Origin: Peribacillus loiseleuriae
GTDB taxonomy: Bacteria > Bacillota > Bacilli > Bacillales > DSM-1321
DNA length: 64,000 nt
Assembly: GCF_001183985.1 (NCBI RefSeq)
Contig: NZ_LFZW01000001.1
Coordinates: forward strand, 4,093,431 to 4,157,430
Direction of reading: 5' to 3'
In this document: one piece after another, positions 34,526 through 43,679 of the stretch
How the letters are laid out: every line of letters begins with the position of its first letter
How positions within the stretch are numbered: the stretch's first letter is position 1
The notes under the pieces: generated by a model
Told to the model about the DNA's origin: nothing
Databases searched by the model: none
Seen by the model: the letters and a program-made list of their open reading frames with translations, nothing else
Made by a program: the position numbers and the translations under genes

Positions 34526-35086
34526 ATGAAAAATACTACCATAGCGTTCGCAGCATTATTCGCTGCCCTAACCGCAGTAGGGGCATTTATTAAAATACCT
34601 ATTCCCTATATTCCTTTTACACTACAAATTCTATCTGTCTATCTTGCTGGAGCCCTATTAGGACCGAAGCTTGGCAGTTTAAGTCAACTTTGCTATATGT
34701 TAATCGGATTAGTAGGGTTACCAATCTTTGCCGAAGGAGGCGGGCCCAGCTATCTTCTCAAACCGACATTTGGCTATTTAATTGGGTATGTATTGGGGGC
34801 CTATGCAAATGGCTGGTTTATTCAAAGGTTTAACTTAAAAAGAATCTATTCTATTTTCTTCGCCAACGTAAGTACCCTCCTCATTGTGTACTTCTTTGGA
34901 TGCCTTTGGCTTTATGGGTCAATGAAATGGGTGATTGAAAAACCTCTTTCTCTTCATGAAACATTGTTATTCGGTTTCTACTTACCTGCTCCTGGTGATC
35001 TACTACTAGCTGCGATGAGCGCTGCCATCATAGCTAAGATGCGTCCAAGATTAAAAAATACAATTATTAAGCAAGGAGCTGCATGA
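34526..35086 (+). CDS. bioY: Biotin transporter substrate-binding protein BioY
   Basis: The 186-aa membrane protein is the S-component for biotin uptake, alone or with an ECF module. Visible signatures are FIKIPIPYIPFTLQ near the N-terminus, GLVGLPIFAEGGGPSYLLKPTFGYLIGY, and LPAPGDLLLA. AGGTG precedes the ATG at 34526; an earlier in-frame ATG at 34481 overlaps the promoter region and is rejected. It begins the bioYDA operon under the BirA site. Confidence 0.92.
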   Translation: MKNTTIAFAALFAALTAVGAFIKIPIPYIPFTLQILSVYLAGALLGPKLGSLSQLCYMLIGLVGLPIFAEGGGPSYLLKPTFGYLIGYVLGAYANGWFIQRFNLKRIYSIFFANVSTLLIVYFFGCLWLYGSMKWVIEKPLSLHETLLFGFYLPAPGDLLLAAMSAAIIAKMRPRLKNTIIKQGAA

Positions 35087-35089
35087 AAT

Positions 35090-35803
35090 ATGGGTCGATC
35101 ATTCTTTATTACAGGAACAGGCACTGATATTGGCAAAACGATCACTACTGGTTTCTTATTTTACTCATTAAACAGGCTGGGGTTGAAAACAACCGTATTT
35201 AAACCGTTCCAAACAGGGCTAATTGAAGAAACACAAACTTATCCTGATTTAGATTGGTTCCAGTCAATCCTCGGCGTTGGCAATGCAGGATGCTATGCCC
35301 TGGAACCTGAAACTTCACCCCATCTAGCGATTAAGCTACAAGGTGCCAAAGTGAACATCGAAGCTGTTTTACAAAGACTGAAAGAATTAGAACAAGCGAA
35401 TGATATTGTCTTAGTCGAAGGAGCTGGAGGGTTAGCCGTTCCTTTAATTGAACGAGAAGATGACTTTTACATGACAAAAGATTTTATTAAAGACGCGAAT
35501 ATGCCTACTATTCTTGTTAGTGCAAGCGGTCTTGGTTCGATTCATGATGTATTAACAACTAACCAATATGCTAACCATCATGAAATTCCTATTCAATTAT
35601 TATTTTTCAATAGATTTGAAGAAACGAACATCATTCATCTAGACAATGTCGAGACCTTAAAGCGAATCGTTCAGTTGCCTGCTTTAGCTATTCCTTTTTT
35701 TGAAGATGTCAAAAATGAATTAGAGAGCTATTGTGAAAGTTGTATACAATCCGAAGCATTCAAGAAGCAAATCCAGGAGGTTTTCCGTTATGAAACACGA
35801 TGA
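35090..35803 (+). CDS. bioD: Dethiobiotin synthetase BioD
   Basis: The 237-aa ATP-dependent enzyme closes the ureido ring of dethiobiotin. The P-loop GTGTDIGKT is at residues 8-16, and VEGAGGLAVPL carries the other conserved acidic/Gly segment. GGAG precedes the ATG four bases after the bioY stop. The end overlaps bioA by 14 bases, indicating tight coupling. Confidence 0.93.
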   Translation: MGRSFFITGTGTDIGKTITTGFLFYSLNRLGLKTTVFKPFQTGLIEETQTYPDLDWFQSILGVGNAGCYALEPETSPHLAIKLQGAKVNIEAVLQRLKELEQANDIVLVEGAGGLAVPLIEREDDFYMTKDFIKDANMPTILVSASGLGSIHDVLTTNQYANHHEIPIQLLFFNRFEETNIIHLDNVETLKRIVQLPALAIPFFEDVKNELESYCESCIQSEAFKKQIQEVFRYETR

Positions 35804-37151
35804 AGTGCAAAATTTAGAAAACTGGGATAAAGAATATGTCTGGCATCCATTTACCCAAATGAAAATGTATCAACAAAATAAACCGCTGATTATTGAAAGA
35901 GGACAAGGTAGCTATTTGTATGATATTGAAGGCAAGAAATATTTAGATGGCTATGCTTCTCTATGGGTAAATGTCCATGGCCATAATGTTCCTGCGTTAA
36001 ACGAAGCACTGATCGATCAAGTACATCAAATCGCTCATTCTACTTTATTAGGTTCTGCCAATGTGCCTTCAATACTACTAGCAAAGAAATTAGCAGAAAT
36101 CACGCCAGGCAACTTACGTAAAGTTTTCTATTCTGATACAGGTTCTGCTTCCGTTGAAATCGCCTTAAAAATCGCTTATCAATATTGGCAAAATACCAAT
36201 CTTGAAAAATATAAAAATAAACATACATTTATCTCCTTAGACGAAGCGTATCATGGTGATACGATCGGTTCCGTCAGCGTAGGTGGCATGGACTTATATC
36301 ATCGTATCTTTGAGCCATTGCTTTTCAAACGTGTCTCATTACCAACCCCTCACACGTATCGAATGACAGAATTTGATCATGCCGAAGATGTTAAGAATTT
36401 CTGCTTACAGCGGTTAGAAAGCTTACTTCAAGAAAAAGCTGATGAAATAGCTGGTATAATCATTGAGCCTTTAGTACAAGGAGCAGCTGGAATAATTACT
36501 CATCCATCTGGCTTCTTAAAAGGTGTAGAAAACCTTTGTAGAAAATATAATGTTCTCCTTATTTGTGATGAAGTGGCTGTTGGCTTTGGGCGCTCCGGAA
36601 CAATGTTTGCCTGTGAACAAGAAGAGGTTGTACCCGACATATTATGTGTAGGAAAAGGAATAACTGGTGGCTACATGCCTCTCGCAGCAACTATTACAAG
36701 TCAAAAAATATTTGATGCTTTTTTAGGAGAAAAAGAGGAGCATAAAACGTTTTACCATGGTCATACATACACTGGCAACCAACTAAGCTGTTCCGTTGCA
36801 CTAAAAAATATTCAATTAATGGAAGAAACAGCATTAATCGAAAAAGTCCAAGTAAATGCTGCATTCGTAAATGAACAATTACAAAATCTATATATGCTAG
36901 ACATTGTTGGAGACATTCGGCAACGAGGATTAATGGTTGGGATAGAGATTGTACAAGACAGAGAAACGAAAACCACTTTCCCAATTCAAGAAAATAAACT
37001 TGATAACATTGTCTTAGCTGCACGTCAAAAAGGACTGATCATCCGCCAATTAGATCAAGTATTAACATTTATGCCTGTTTTAGCAATGAGTCAAAATGAG
37101 CTAGAAGAAGCTATTAGAATAATCTATCAATCTATTTTAAAAAATATGTAA
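35790..37151 (+). CDS. bioA: Adenosylmethionine-8-amino-7-oxononanoate aminotransferase BioA
   Basis: The 453-aa PLP enzyme makes diaminopelargonate from KAPA. The conserved class-III aminotransferase segments are LWVNVHGHNVPAL, YSDTGSASVEIALKIA, ICDEVAVGFGRSG and the PLP-lysine region CVGKGITGGYMPLA. The start at 35790 is supported by AGGAGG, 8 bases upstream, inside the end of bioD. The operon lacks bioF, bioI and bioW, so upstream precursor steps must be encoded elsewhere or be absent. Confidence 0.93.
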   Translation: MKHDEVQNLENWDKEYVWHPFTQMKMYQQNKPLIIERGQGSYLYDIEGKKYLDGYASLWVNVHGHNVPALNEALIDQVHQIAHSTLLGSANVPSILLAKKLAEITPGNLRKVFYSDTGSASVEIALKIAYQYWQNTNLEKYKNKHTFISLDEAYHGDTIGSVSVGGMDLYHRIFEPLLFKRVSLPTPHTYRMTEFDHAEDVKNFCLQRLESLLQEKADEIAGIIIEPLVQGAAGIITHPSGFLKGVENLCRKYNVLLICDEVAVGFGRSGTMFACEQEEVVPDILCVGKGITGGYMPLAATITSQKIFDAFLGEKEEHKTFYHGHTYTGNQLSCSVALKNIQLMEETALIEKVQVNAAFVNEQLQNLYMLDIVGDIRQRGLMVGIEIVQDRETKTTFPIQENKLDNIVLAARQKGLIIRQLDQVLTFMPVLAMSQNELEEAIRIIYQSILKNM

Positions 37152-37246
37152 CTTGCCGTTTAATAGAAAAATCAGAGTCTAAAAGCTACCGATAAGAAAC
37201 AATTTCCCTGAGTTCAACTTATGTTGTCACTCTAAGATTAAGACAC

Positions 37247-37285
37247 AAAAGGGTACGCTCTAATAATTATAGAGTGTCCCCCTTT
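37247..37285. terminator. Terminator between bioA and the small membrane protein gene (convergent)
   Basis: AAAGGGTACGCTCTA and TAGAGTGTCCCCCTTT pair with two mismatches. The T-rich flank on each side suggests use from both directions. Confidence 0.75.
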
Positions 37286-37292
37286 GAAAATC

Positions 37293-37469
37293 TTATTTTT
37301 TCTTGAGCGATTCAACAATTCTAATTAATAATGAAATAATTATAGCTAATAACAAAAGAAAAACAAATGAGAAAGAGATCATTACATCTTCAAAGACAAT
37401 AAGTAACGCCCCTAACAAGATCATGCAACCCATCATTATTATTAAAGAAATCGAGATATATTTCCCCAT
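37293..37469 (-). CDS. Small two-helix membrane protein of unknown function
   Basis: An open frame of 58 codons starts with ATG at 37469, six bases after GGAGG. It encodes two hydrophobic helices (about residues 5-25 and 30-50) and a basic tail, VESLKKK. The good ribosome site, convergent terminator and hydrophobic pattern support a real small gene, although I recognise no family. The plus-strand frame over the same DNA lacks these signals. Confidence 0.65.
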   Translation of the reverse strand: MGKYISISLIIMMGCMILLGALLIVFEDVMISFSFVFLLLLAIIISLLIRIVESLKKK

Positions 37470-37570
37470 AAAGATCCTCCATAGAGTATTAGTTACATGT
37501 TATTTTTTATACGCATCTAGTTCGCTTAAAAAAATTCAGTTCTCTAAAAAAACGAGTCTGCCTTCATCAA

Positions 37571-37604
37571 AAAACCGGCTAAGAATTTATTCTTAACCGG
37601 TTTA
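37571..37604 (-). terminator. Terminator of the dinB-family gene
   Basis: AAACCGGCTAAGAA and TTCTTAACCGGTTT form a 14-bp stem with one mismatch, just after the stop codon. Confidence 0.8.
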
Positions 37605-37608
37605 ATCT

Positions 37609-38067
37609 TTATAGTGAAGCTTCTACGACACGCTTCATTGTTTGAACTTGTCCTAAGTGAAGCGATTCATGAAACGCTACAAAATTGGCTATTTCACCAA
37701 CGGAAGACATTCCCAAAAATGGTTCTGGCAGCATTTCTTCAAAACGAGCATCCGGGATCGCCGTAAGACGAGTAAGTTGTTCTTTCAACTGTTCAATTAA
37801 CGTCTCAACAGTCGGGACCTCACCTTGCCAATCACTTGGCTTAGTACGGGTTCCAAACAACTCCCCATAATTAGCTGGTAGACTTCCGTTTTGCGGGAAG
37901 CCTAATAAAAGCGACTCTGCAGAAACCAGAACATGGCCAATCTGCCAATGAATCGTATTATTAAAGCCTTCTGGTTGCACGTCCATTACCTGATCAGATA
38001 AGGACTCCGCATTTTTAATGAAAAATCCTCTTGTCAGTTCAAATTGCTTCTTGATTAAGCTGTTCAT
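37609..38067 (-). CDS. DinB-family (DUF664-like) protein
   Basis: The 152-aa protein has a DinB four-helix fold with the putative metal-binding histidines in TIHWQIGHVLVS and FHESLHLGQV (HxxxH). In Bacillus such proteins are often damage-inducible and resemble thiol transferases using mycothiol or bacillithiol; the actual reaction here is unknown. AGGAG lies before the ATG (AAAAGGAGAGATCCC). It is a single gene. Confidence 0.85.
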   Translation of the reverse strand: MNSLIKKQFELTRGFFIKNAESLSDQVMDVQPEGFNNTIHWQIGHVLVSAESLLLGFPQNGSLPANYGELFGTRTKPSDWQGEVPTVETLIEQLKEQLTRLTAIPDARFEEMLPEPFLGMSSVGEIANFVAFHESLHLGQVQTMKRVVEASL

Positions 38068-38108
38068 GGGATCTCTCCTTTTATATTATATATGTAGAAG
38101 TATACCGA

Positions 38109-38258
38109 CTACGATTTCCCAAGACAAATATTGTGTTTTGAGAACAAGCATGAAAGTTCACGTGTAACTACAAAATTTATATCAGCCCATTCAACGAAAA
38201 TATATCTCTTTTCAATTAATTGAGTCTTTGCCTGATAGAGTCTTTGTTCAATACTTAT
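38109..38258 (-). pseudogene. Remnant of a small cytidine deaminase-like gene
   Basis: The frame encodes SIEQRLYQAKTQLIEKRY, which resembles the N-terminus of small Bacillus cytidine/blasticidin-S deaminase-like proteins (…IEQ.LY….LIEKRYP.GWGGAAA). The similarity then breaks and no zinc motif follows. Where an ATG would be expected after GGGGGG there is an ATA (38256-38258). I infer a decayed fragment; the family match is from memory. Confidence 0.35.
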
Positions 38259-38376
38259 GTCCCCCCTTTTATATAATGAATAATGCCCACACAGACTATT
38301 CAAAATCATATCTTAAAGTTTGTGACATATAGGCTTACACCATTGTTATAAAGAATAAAACGCGTCGGAGGTTCTT

Positions 38377-38439
38377 ATGAAAAAAGCAGTCAAGGTAGTT
38401 GCAGCAAGCATCGAGAACACACAAAATGAAATTCTTTGT
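38377..38439 (+). pseudogene. 5' fragment of a Nudix (mutT-like) gene, cut by element E3
   Basis: GGAGGTTCTT-ATG and the next 60 bases match the start of the intact Nudix gene at 46448, encoding MKKAVKVVAASIENTQNEIL versus MKKVVKVVAAIIENDQNEIL. The homology stops after CTTTGT at 38439. Three bases later the hairpin element E3 begins. The upstream ribosome site is also conserved, so promoter and start were duplicated. Confidence 0.85.
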
Positions 38440-38441
38440 AA

Positions 38442-38540
38442 CAAAAGGGTCAGACTTCATATTCTACTATCGATATCGTTTATATGACGTGTATATGACA
38501 CGATAAACGGTGTGTAGAGTGTGAGGTCTGACCCTTTTAT
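38442..38540. repeat. Long hairpin element E3
   Basis: The arms AAAAGGGTCAGAC (38443-38455) and GTCTGACCCTTTT (38526-38538) are perfect complements. An inner pair, ATCGTTTAT / ATAAACGGT, and GTGTATATGACAC make one long stem. The inner part closely matches E2. It interrupts a mutT-like fragment and sits 10 bases beyond the glucosidase stop codon, where it can also act as terminator. Confidence 0.85.
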
Positions 38541-38550
38541 TTTAATAGAT

Positions 38551-40185
38551 TTACTTATATTCAAATATAAGAGCTTCATGCGGAAGTAACATTAAGCATT
38601 CATCTTCTAGTTCATTTTCGCTTTTATAATTTGAGATGATTTTCCTTTTACTCTTATTCCTATATTCTTCAGGGAAGATAAACATTTGTTTCTCATCTGA
38701 ATGATTCAGTACAATAAGCCAAGTTACCTCTTTGAATGTACGGGTATATACATACAAGTTCTCCTCGTTTAACGAAAGATCTTGATAATCTCCATACACC
38801 ATAACCTCATTATCTTTCCTCAAGGAAATTAGTTTTTTATAATAATAAAAAACTGAATCTAGGTCATCTAATGCTTTTTCAACATTGATTTCCTGATAAT
38901 TAGGGTTCACTTTAATCCAGGGTTTATCCGTAGTAAATCCGGCCTCTTTGTTTCCATTCCATTGCATAGGCGTTCTTGAATTATCTCGGCTTAAAAGAAG
39001 CAGACCTTCAAATACTTCCTTAGGGTCTCGCCCTTTGTTAACCTCTTCATGATATTTATTTCTCATTGCAATGTCATTATAATCATCTATTGATGCGAAG
39101 CGGACCCCTGTCATTCCAATTTCTTCTCCTTGAAAAATATAAGGAGTCCCTGGTAACGTATGAATCATGGTCGCAAGTAATTTTGCCGATTCCTCTCGAT
39201 ACTCCCCATCATTTCCATACCGAGTAACCTGCCTTGTATGGTCATGATTATTTAGAAACTGCGAATTCCATCCCTTTTGTTTAAGCCCTTGATACCAGCT
39301 TGTTTGAATACTTTTAAACCGTTTCATATCCCATTCTAGCATCTCATCTGCCACCTGGAAGTGAAACAAAGTATTTAGTTCCCCTCTAGTTTCGTCAACA
39401 TAAAGCAAACCCTCTTCAGGAGAAACAAAAGGGATTTCTCCGACCGTCATTACATCATAATGCTGAAGCACTTCTTCATTCATTTCTTGAAGGTATTTAT
39501 GAATCCCAGGATTATTGGCTAAATAGCTAATGTCATATGGGTTTTCTGCATCTGGAAAATCATCTATTTTTGCAAGCAGATTAATGACGTCCATGCGGAA
39601 TCCGTCGATCCCCTTATTCAGCCAAAAACGCATCATTTTATATATTTCCTGACGTAGCTCAGGATTTTTCCAATTTAAATCCGGCTGTTCCACTGCAAAT
39701 GAGTGAAAATAGTATTGATTCGTTCCTTCATCGAATTCCCACGAAGAAGGGGCAAAATAGGATCGCCAATTATTAGGTTCTGCTCCCAACTTAGGATCTT
39801 TCCAAATAAACCAGTCTCGTTTTGGATGATCATGCGACGATCGTGATTCAACGAACCATGGATGCTGATCAGACGTATGGTTGACCACTAAATCCATAAT
39901 CACTTTCATCTTACGCTCATGGATCGCTTCAACTAATCGTTCGAAGGTCTCCATATCACCTGCTTTTTCCATAATTCCATAATAATCTGAAATATCATAT
40001 CCATTATCCCGATCAGGTGACTTGTAAAACGGATTAAGCCAAATTACATCAATTCCCAGACTCTTTATATAATCTAATTTACTTAAAACACCTTGTAGAT
40101 CACCATAACCATCACCGTTAGAGTCAAAAAAGCTACGCCAATAAATTTGATAAACGACCGCTTCTTTCCACCAAGTTTTATTCAT
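38551..40185 (-). CDS. GH13 oligo-1,6-glucosidase-like alpha-glucosidase
   Basis: The 544-aa GH13 enzyme has the catalytic triad Asp199 (GFRMDV), Glu250 (TVGEIPF) and Asp315 (LNNHDHTR). The residue after the nucleophile is Val200. In oligo-1,6-glucosidases and yeast isomaltases a Val here favours alpha-1,6 links; maltases have Ala or Thr. AGGAG sets the ATG at 40185. It has no signal peptide, so it acts in the cytoplasm on imported oligosaccharides. It is the last gene of the LacI-controlled operon. Confidence 0.9.
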   Translation of the reverse strand: MNKTWWKEAVVYQIYWRSFFDSNGDGYGDLQGVLSKLDYIKSLGIDVIWLNPFYKSPDRDNGYDISDYYGIMEKAGDMETFERLVEAIHERKMKVIMDLVVNHTSDQHPWFVESRSSHDHPKRDWFIWKDPKLGAEPNNWRSYFAPSSWEFDEGTNQYYFHSFAVEQPDLNWKNPELRQEIYKMMRFWLNKGIDGFRMDVINLLAKIDDFPDAENPYDISYLANNPGIHKYLQEMNEEVLQHYDVMTVGEIPFVSPEEGLLYVDETRGELNTLFHFQVADEMLEWDMKRFKSIQTSWYQGLKQKGWNSQFLNNHDHTRQVTRYGNDGEYREESAKLLATMIHTLPGTPYIFQGEEIGMTGVRFASIDDYNDIAMRNKYHEEVNKGRDPKEVFEGLLLLSRDNSRTPMQWNGNKEAGFTTDKPWIKVNPNYQEINVEKALDDLDSVFYYYKKLISLRKDNEVMVYGDYQDLSLNEENLYVYTRTFKEVTWLIVLNHSDEKQMFIFPEEYRNKSKRKIISNYKSENELEDECLMLLPHEALIFEYK

Positions 40186-40195
40186 AATTTTACTC

Positions 40196-41881
40196 CTAAT
40201 ATCCTTTGTACACTCTTGTTTCATATGGTCTTAATGTAAACGATGTTCGTTTCGCTTCTGTTTCTTCTAAAACATAATTGCTAATGAGCAGCTCATTCGG
40301 TGTAAATGTATAATCCTTTGGCATAACAAATTCCACTTGCTCTTCACTGAAGTTCGTCACAATAAGAAGCTTCTCATCGTGATATGATCTCGTGTAAGCA
40401 AAGATCTGTTCATGTTCAGCCAAGATTAGCTCATATTCTCCATACACAATGATTTCATTTTCTTTGCGCAACCTAATTAGCTTACGATAATAGTGGTAAA
40501 TAGAATTGGGATCCTGTATAGCCTGCTTGGCATTAATTTGCTTATAGTTCGGATTTGCTTTGATCCATGGCTGACCGCTAGTGAATCCTCCATGATCTGT
40601 ATCATCCCACTGGATAGGGGTTCTTGCATTATCCCTTCCTTTTACGTAAATCGATTCCAATACCTTGTTTTGATCCATATTGCCATCTATCACTTTTTCT
40701 TTGTACATATTCAAGATTTCAATATCCCTGTACTCATCTATTGTGTCAAAACAAACATTCGTCATGCCGATCTCTTCCCCTTGATAAATATAAGGAGTTC
40801 CTTGAAGCATATGAAGGAAGGTTGCCAGCATTTTAGCTGATTCAATCCTGTATTCCTGGTCATTTCCGAATCGAGAAACCATCCGGGGCTGATCATGATT
40901 GTTTAAATATAAGCTATTCCATCCGACACCTTGAAGACCAGTTTGCCATTTCGTGATGTTTTCTTTTAAATCAAGAAGATTGAACGGCTTTAGATCCCAT
41001 TTTCCATTGGGGCCTGAATCAAGATCCATATGCTCAAACGTGAACACCATGTTCAATTCCCCACGGTTTTGTTCTGTATAAAGCTTTGCCTCTTCAGCAT
41101 CAACACCTGGCATTTCACCGACCGTCATAATGTCATATTTAGATAGCACTTCCTTATTCATTTCTTGTAAAAACTCATGAATACGAGGACCATTCATATA
41201 ATACTGACCGCCACCCACATAGGCTTTTTCCTCTGGATTCGCCGCATCGGGAAGGCCAGGCACTTTAGAAATAAAGTTAATCACATCCATGCGGAATCCG
41301 TCGATTCCTTTATCTAACCACCAAGCCATCATTTTGTATACTTCATTCCGAAGAGTAGGATTTTCCCAATTTAAATCAGGCTGTTTCTTACTAAATAAGT
41401 GTAAATAATACTCATCGGTATTTTCATCATATTGCCATGCCGAACCACTAAATGCAGATTCCCAGTTGTTCGGCTCTTTACCATCTTTACCAGGACGCCA
41501 AATATAATAGTCACGATATGGGTTATCTTTTGATTTTCTAGATTCTTCAAACCAAGCATGTTCATCTGAAGAGTGGTTCACCACTAAGTCCATAATCAAC
41601 TTCATGCTCCGTGAATGAATTTCATGTAATAATTGATCCCAGTCTTCTAAATTTCCAAATTCATCCATAACATCTTGATAATTACTAATATCGTATCCAT
41701 TGTCATCATTGGGTGATTTATACACCGGTGATAACCAAATCACATCCACCCCTAGTTTTTTTAAATAATCGAGCTTTTCAATTATTCCTTTAATATCGCC
41801 GATTCCATCTCCATTACTATCCTTAAAACTTCGGGGATAGATTTGATAAATAACACTTTCTTTCCACCATGACTTTTCCAA
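40196..41881 (-). CDS. GH13 alpha-glucosidase (oligo-1,6-glucosidase-like), first paralogue
   Basis: This GH13 enzyme of about 561 aa is paralogous to its downstream neighbour, with the same WWKESVIYQIYPRSF opening. Its nucleophile motif is GFRMDV, the acid/base motif TVGEMPG and the third acid LNNHDQPR. The Val after the nucleophile again suggests alpha-1,6 specificity. The start is a TTG at 41881, 8 bases after GGAG; the in-frame GTG at 41890 abuts that site. Two paralogues side by side suggest division of labour by chain length or linkage. Confidence 0.9.
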   Translation of the reverse strand: MEKSWWKESVIYQIYPRSFKDSNGDGIGDIKGIIEKLDYLKKLGVDVIWLSPVYKSPNDDNGYDISNYQDVMDEFGNLEDWDQLLHEIHSRSMKLIMDLVVNHSSDEHAWFEESRKSKDNPYRDYYIWRPGKDGKEPNNWESAFSGSAWQYDENTDEYYLHLFSKKQPDLNWENPTLRNEVYKMMAWWLDKGIDGFRMDVINFISKVPGLPDAANPEEKAYVGGGQYYMNGPRIHEFLQEMNKEVLSKYDIMTVGEMPGVDAEEAKLYTEQNRGELNMVFTFEHMDLDSGPNGKWDLKPFNLLDLKENITKWQTGLQGVGWNSLYLNNHDQPRMVSRFGNDQEYRIESAKMLATFLHMLQGTPYIYQGEEIGMTNVCFDTIDEYRDIEILNMYKEKVIDGNMDQNKVLESIYVKGRDNARTPIQWDDTDHGGFTSGQPWIKANPNYKQINAKQAIQDPNSIYHYYRKLIRLRKENEIIVYGEYELILAEHEQIFAYTRSYHDEKLLIVTNFSEEQVEFVMPKDYTFTPNELLISNYVLEETEAKRTSFTLRPYETRVYKGY

Positions 41882-41911
41882 GTTTTTCACTCCAATATGC
41901 TAGAATACACT

Positions 41912-42733
41912 TTATTTAATTGAGCCTCTCATAACTCCACTAATAATCCATTTTTGAGCAAAGACATACACTAAAATCATCGGAGCAAGAGCCATTAAAT
42001 AGGATGCGAATGCTAAATTATAATCCGTACTAAATTGCGATTGAAAAATGTACTGTACAAGTGGCAATGTTGCCATGCTTTGGTCACTTAAAAGCACGAG
42101 CGGGAGCATAAAGTCATTCCACGCACCAAGGCAAGTAATAATAGCTACTGTTGCATTCATCGGAGCCAATAACGGGAAGATGACCTTCCAGAATACACCC
42201 CATGTACTTGCGCCATCCATAATCGCTGCTTCTTCCAATTCAACCGGTATGGACCTTATATACCCGATATAAATAAATACATTGAATGATAAATTAAATA
42301 CAACATATAAAACAATTAAACCAACTAAATTATCCATTCCCCAGGCACTTGTTTGTTTAACTAACGGGAGCATAATAATGGGAAACGGGATGAACATGGC
42401 ACTAAGAAAATAAAAGTACAATGTTTTATAAAACTTCTTATGCAAATTTCTTGCAATGGCGTAAGCAACTAAGGAATTGGTTAGAACCGTAAAAATTACC
42501 ACAAAGAATGTAATAAAAAAACTATTCTTAAAGGCATTGAAAAAATTCGTCATTTCAATGGCTTGTTTAAAGTTATCAAATGACCAAGACTTCGGTAGTA
42601 CAAGTAAATTCCCTGCCATTTCTGGAGGTGTTTTAAAAGCAATCGTAATCGCTAAATATATTGGGAAAAGAATAAAAAGTGAACCTAAAATTAAGAGAAC
42701 GGTAATTATCCAGTTTGTTTTCTTGCGAGTCAT
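41912..42733 (-). CDS. Oligosaccharide ABC transporter permease (MalG type)
   Basis: The 273-aa inner-membrane subunit has six helices and the docking loop EEAAIMDGASTWGVFWKVIFPLLAP. The MPLVQYIFQSQFSTDYNL-like segment before the last helices is typical of CUT1 sugar importers. Its ATG overlaps the malF-type stop codon by one base, behind GAGGCGG. It pairs with the upstream permease. No ATPase gene is present, so a shared MsmX-type ATPase elsewhere probably energises it. Confidence 0.9.
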   Translation of the reverse strand: MTRKKTNWIITVLLILGSLFILFPIYLAITIAFKTPPEMAGNLLVLPKSWSFDNFKQAIEMTNFFNAFKNSFFITFFVVIFTVLTNSLVAYAIARNLHKKFYKTLYFYFLSAMFIPFPIIMLPLVKQTSAWGMDNLVGLIVLYVVFNLSFNVFIYIGYIRSIPVELEEAAIMDGASTWGVFWKVIFPLLAPMNATVAIITCLGAWNDFMLPLVLLSDQSMATLPLVQYIFQSQFSTDYNLAFASYLMALAPMILVYVFAQKWIISGVMRGSIK

Positions 42734-43593
42734 TAGTTGGCCGCCTCTCTTCTATTTAAAATTTTGAGTTGAATAATAGAAATGATGACAATGACGACAA
42801 AGTACACAACAGCATTGGCAGATTGATAGGCGAATTGGCCACCTTCAAATCCTCCACGGTAAATGAGCAAAGATATCGATTCTGTTGATTTGCCAGGTCC
42901 TCCTCCTGTCATAGCGACAATCTGGTCAAATACCATTAAATAGTTTTTCATCGATAACACCATATTGATCGTAAAGAAAGGAGCAATCATTGGAAATGTA
43001 ATCTTCCAAAACTTCGTCCAGATACCTGCTCCATCAATACTCGCTGCTTCATATAAGTCTTCTGAAATCGTAACCAGCCCAGCTAAATAAAGAAGGGTAT
43101 TAAAGGCCACACCCTGCCAAACGGCAACAATGACGATACCAATCCAGGCTAAATCCGGATTACCAAGAATATTTTTAGAGAGTAATTCTGAACCCAGTAC
43201 TGTTCCGATTTGTGGTAGGAAATGAGCAAAAATGAAGTTGAAAATGAAACCAATGATCAGAATACTTAAGATATAGGGTAAGAAATAGATGGCCCTGAGC
43301 GTCTTTCGAAATTTAATCTTAGAATTAAGGCCAATAGCAATGAGTAAACTAATAATATTTACAACAATCGTAGTAACAATGGCAAATTGAAAGGTAAAAA
43401 TATAGGCTGCTCCTGCACGGTTATCCTTAAAGACATTCAGGTAGTTCTTTACCCCAACAAAATTCCAACTTCCATAGCCTTTCCAATCTGTAAAGCTATA
43501 AAAAATCCCTTGCAAAGCAGGATACGTATGGAAAATAAAGAAAAGAGCAAGAGCAGGCAATGCAATAGCCATGAATACATGGTTTTTCTTCAT
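42733..43593 (-). CDS. Oligosaccharide ABC transporter permease (MalF type)
   Basis: The 286-aa CUT1-family permease has the docking loop YEAASIDGAGIWTKFWKITFPMIAPF and the usual MTGGGPGKSTESISLLIYRGGF segment. GGAGATG precedes the ATG. It forms the channel with the MalG-type protein. A short hairpin-like stretch (AAAAAGG...CCTTTTT) between the binding-protein gene and this one may lower permease expression. Confidence 0.9.
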   Translation of the reverse strand: MKKNHVFMAIALPALALFFIFHTYPALQGIFYSFTDWKGYGSWNFVGVKNYLNVFKDNRAGAAYIFTFQFAIVTTIVVNIISLLIAIGLNSKIKFRKTLRAIYFLPYILSILIIGFIFNFIFAHFLPQIGTVLGSELLSKNILGNPDLAWIGIVIVAVWQGVAFNTLLYLAGLVTISEDLYEAASIDGAGIWTKFWKITFPMIAPFFTINMVLSMKNYLMVFDQIVAMTGGGPGKSTESISLLIYRGGFEGGQFAYQSANAVVYFVVIVIISIIQLKILNRREAAN

Positions 43594-43679
43594 ATGATGA
43601 CATCTCCTTTTTTAGAAGATGAGAATGACTCAAAAAGGGTTTGCTCCTTTTTTTATGGGCCATCCTCATAATCTAGAAA

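Noticed and set aside
37303-37596. 97-codon plus-strand frame
   Set aside because: Antisense to the small membrane protein gene, Ile/Lys/Asn-rich and without a ribosome site.
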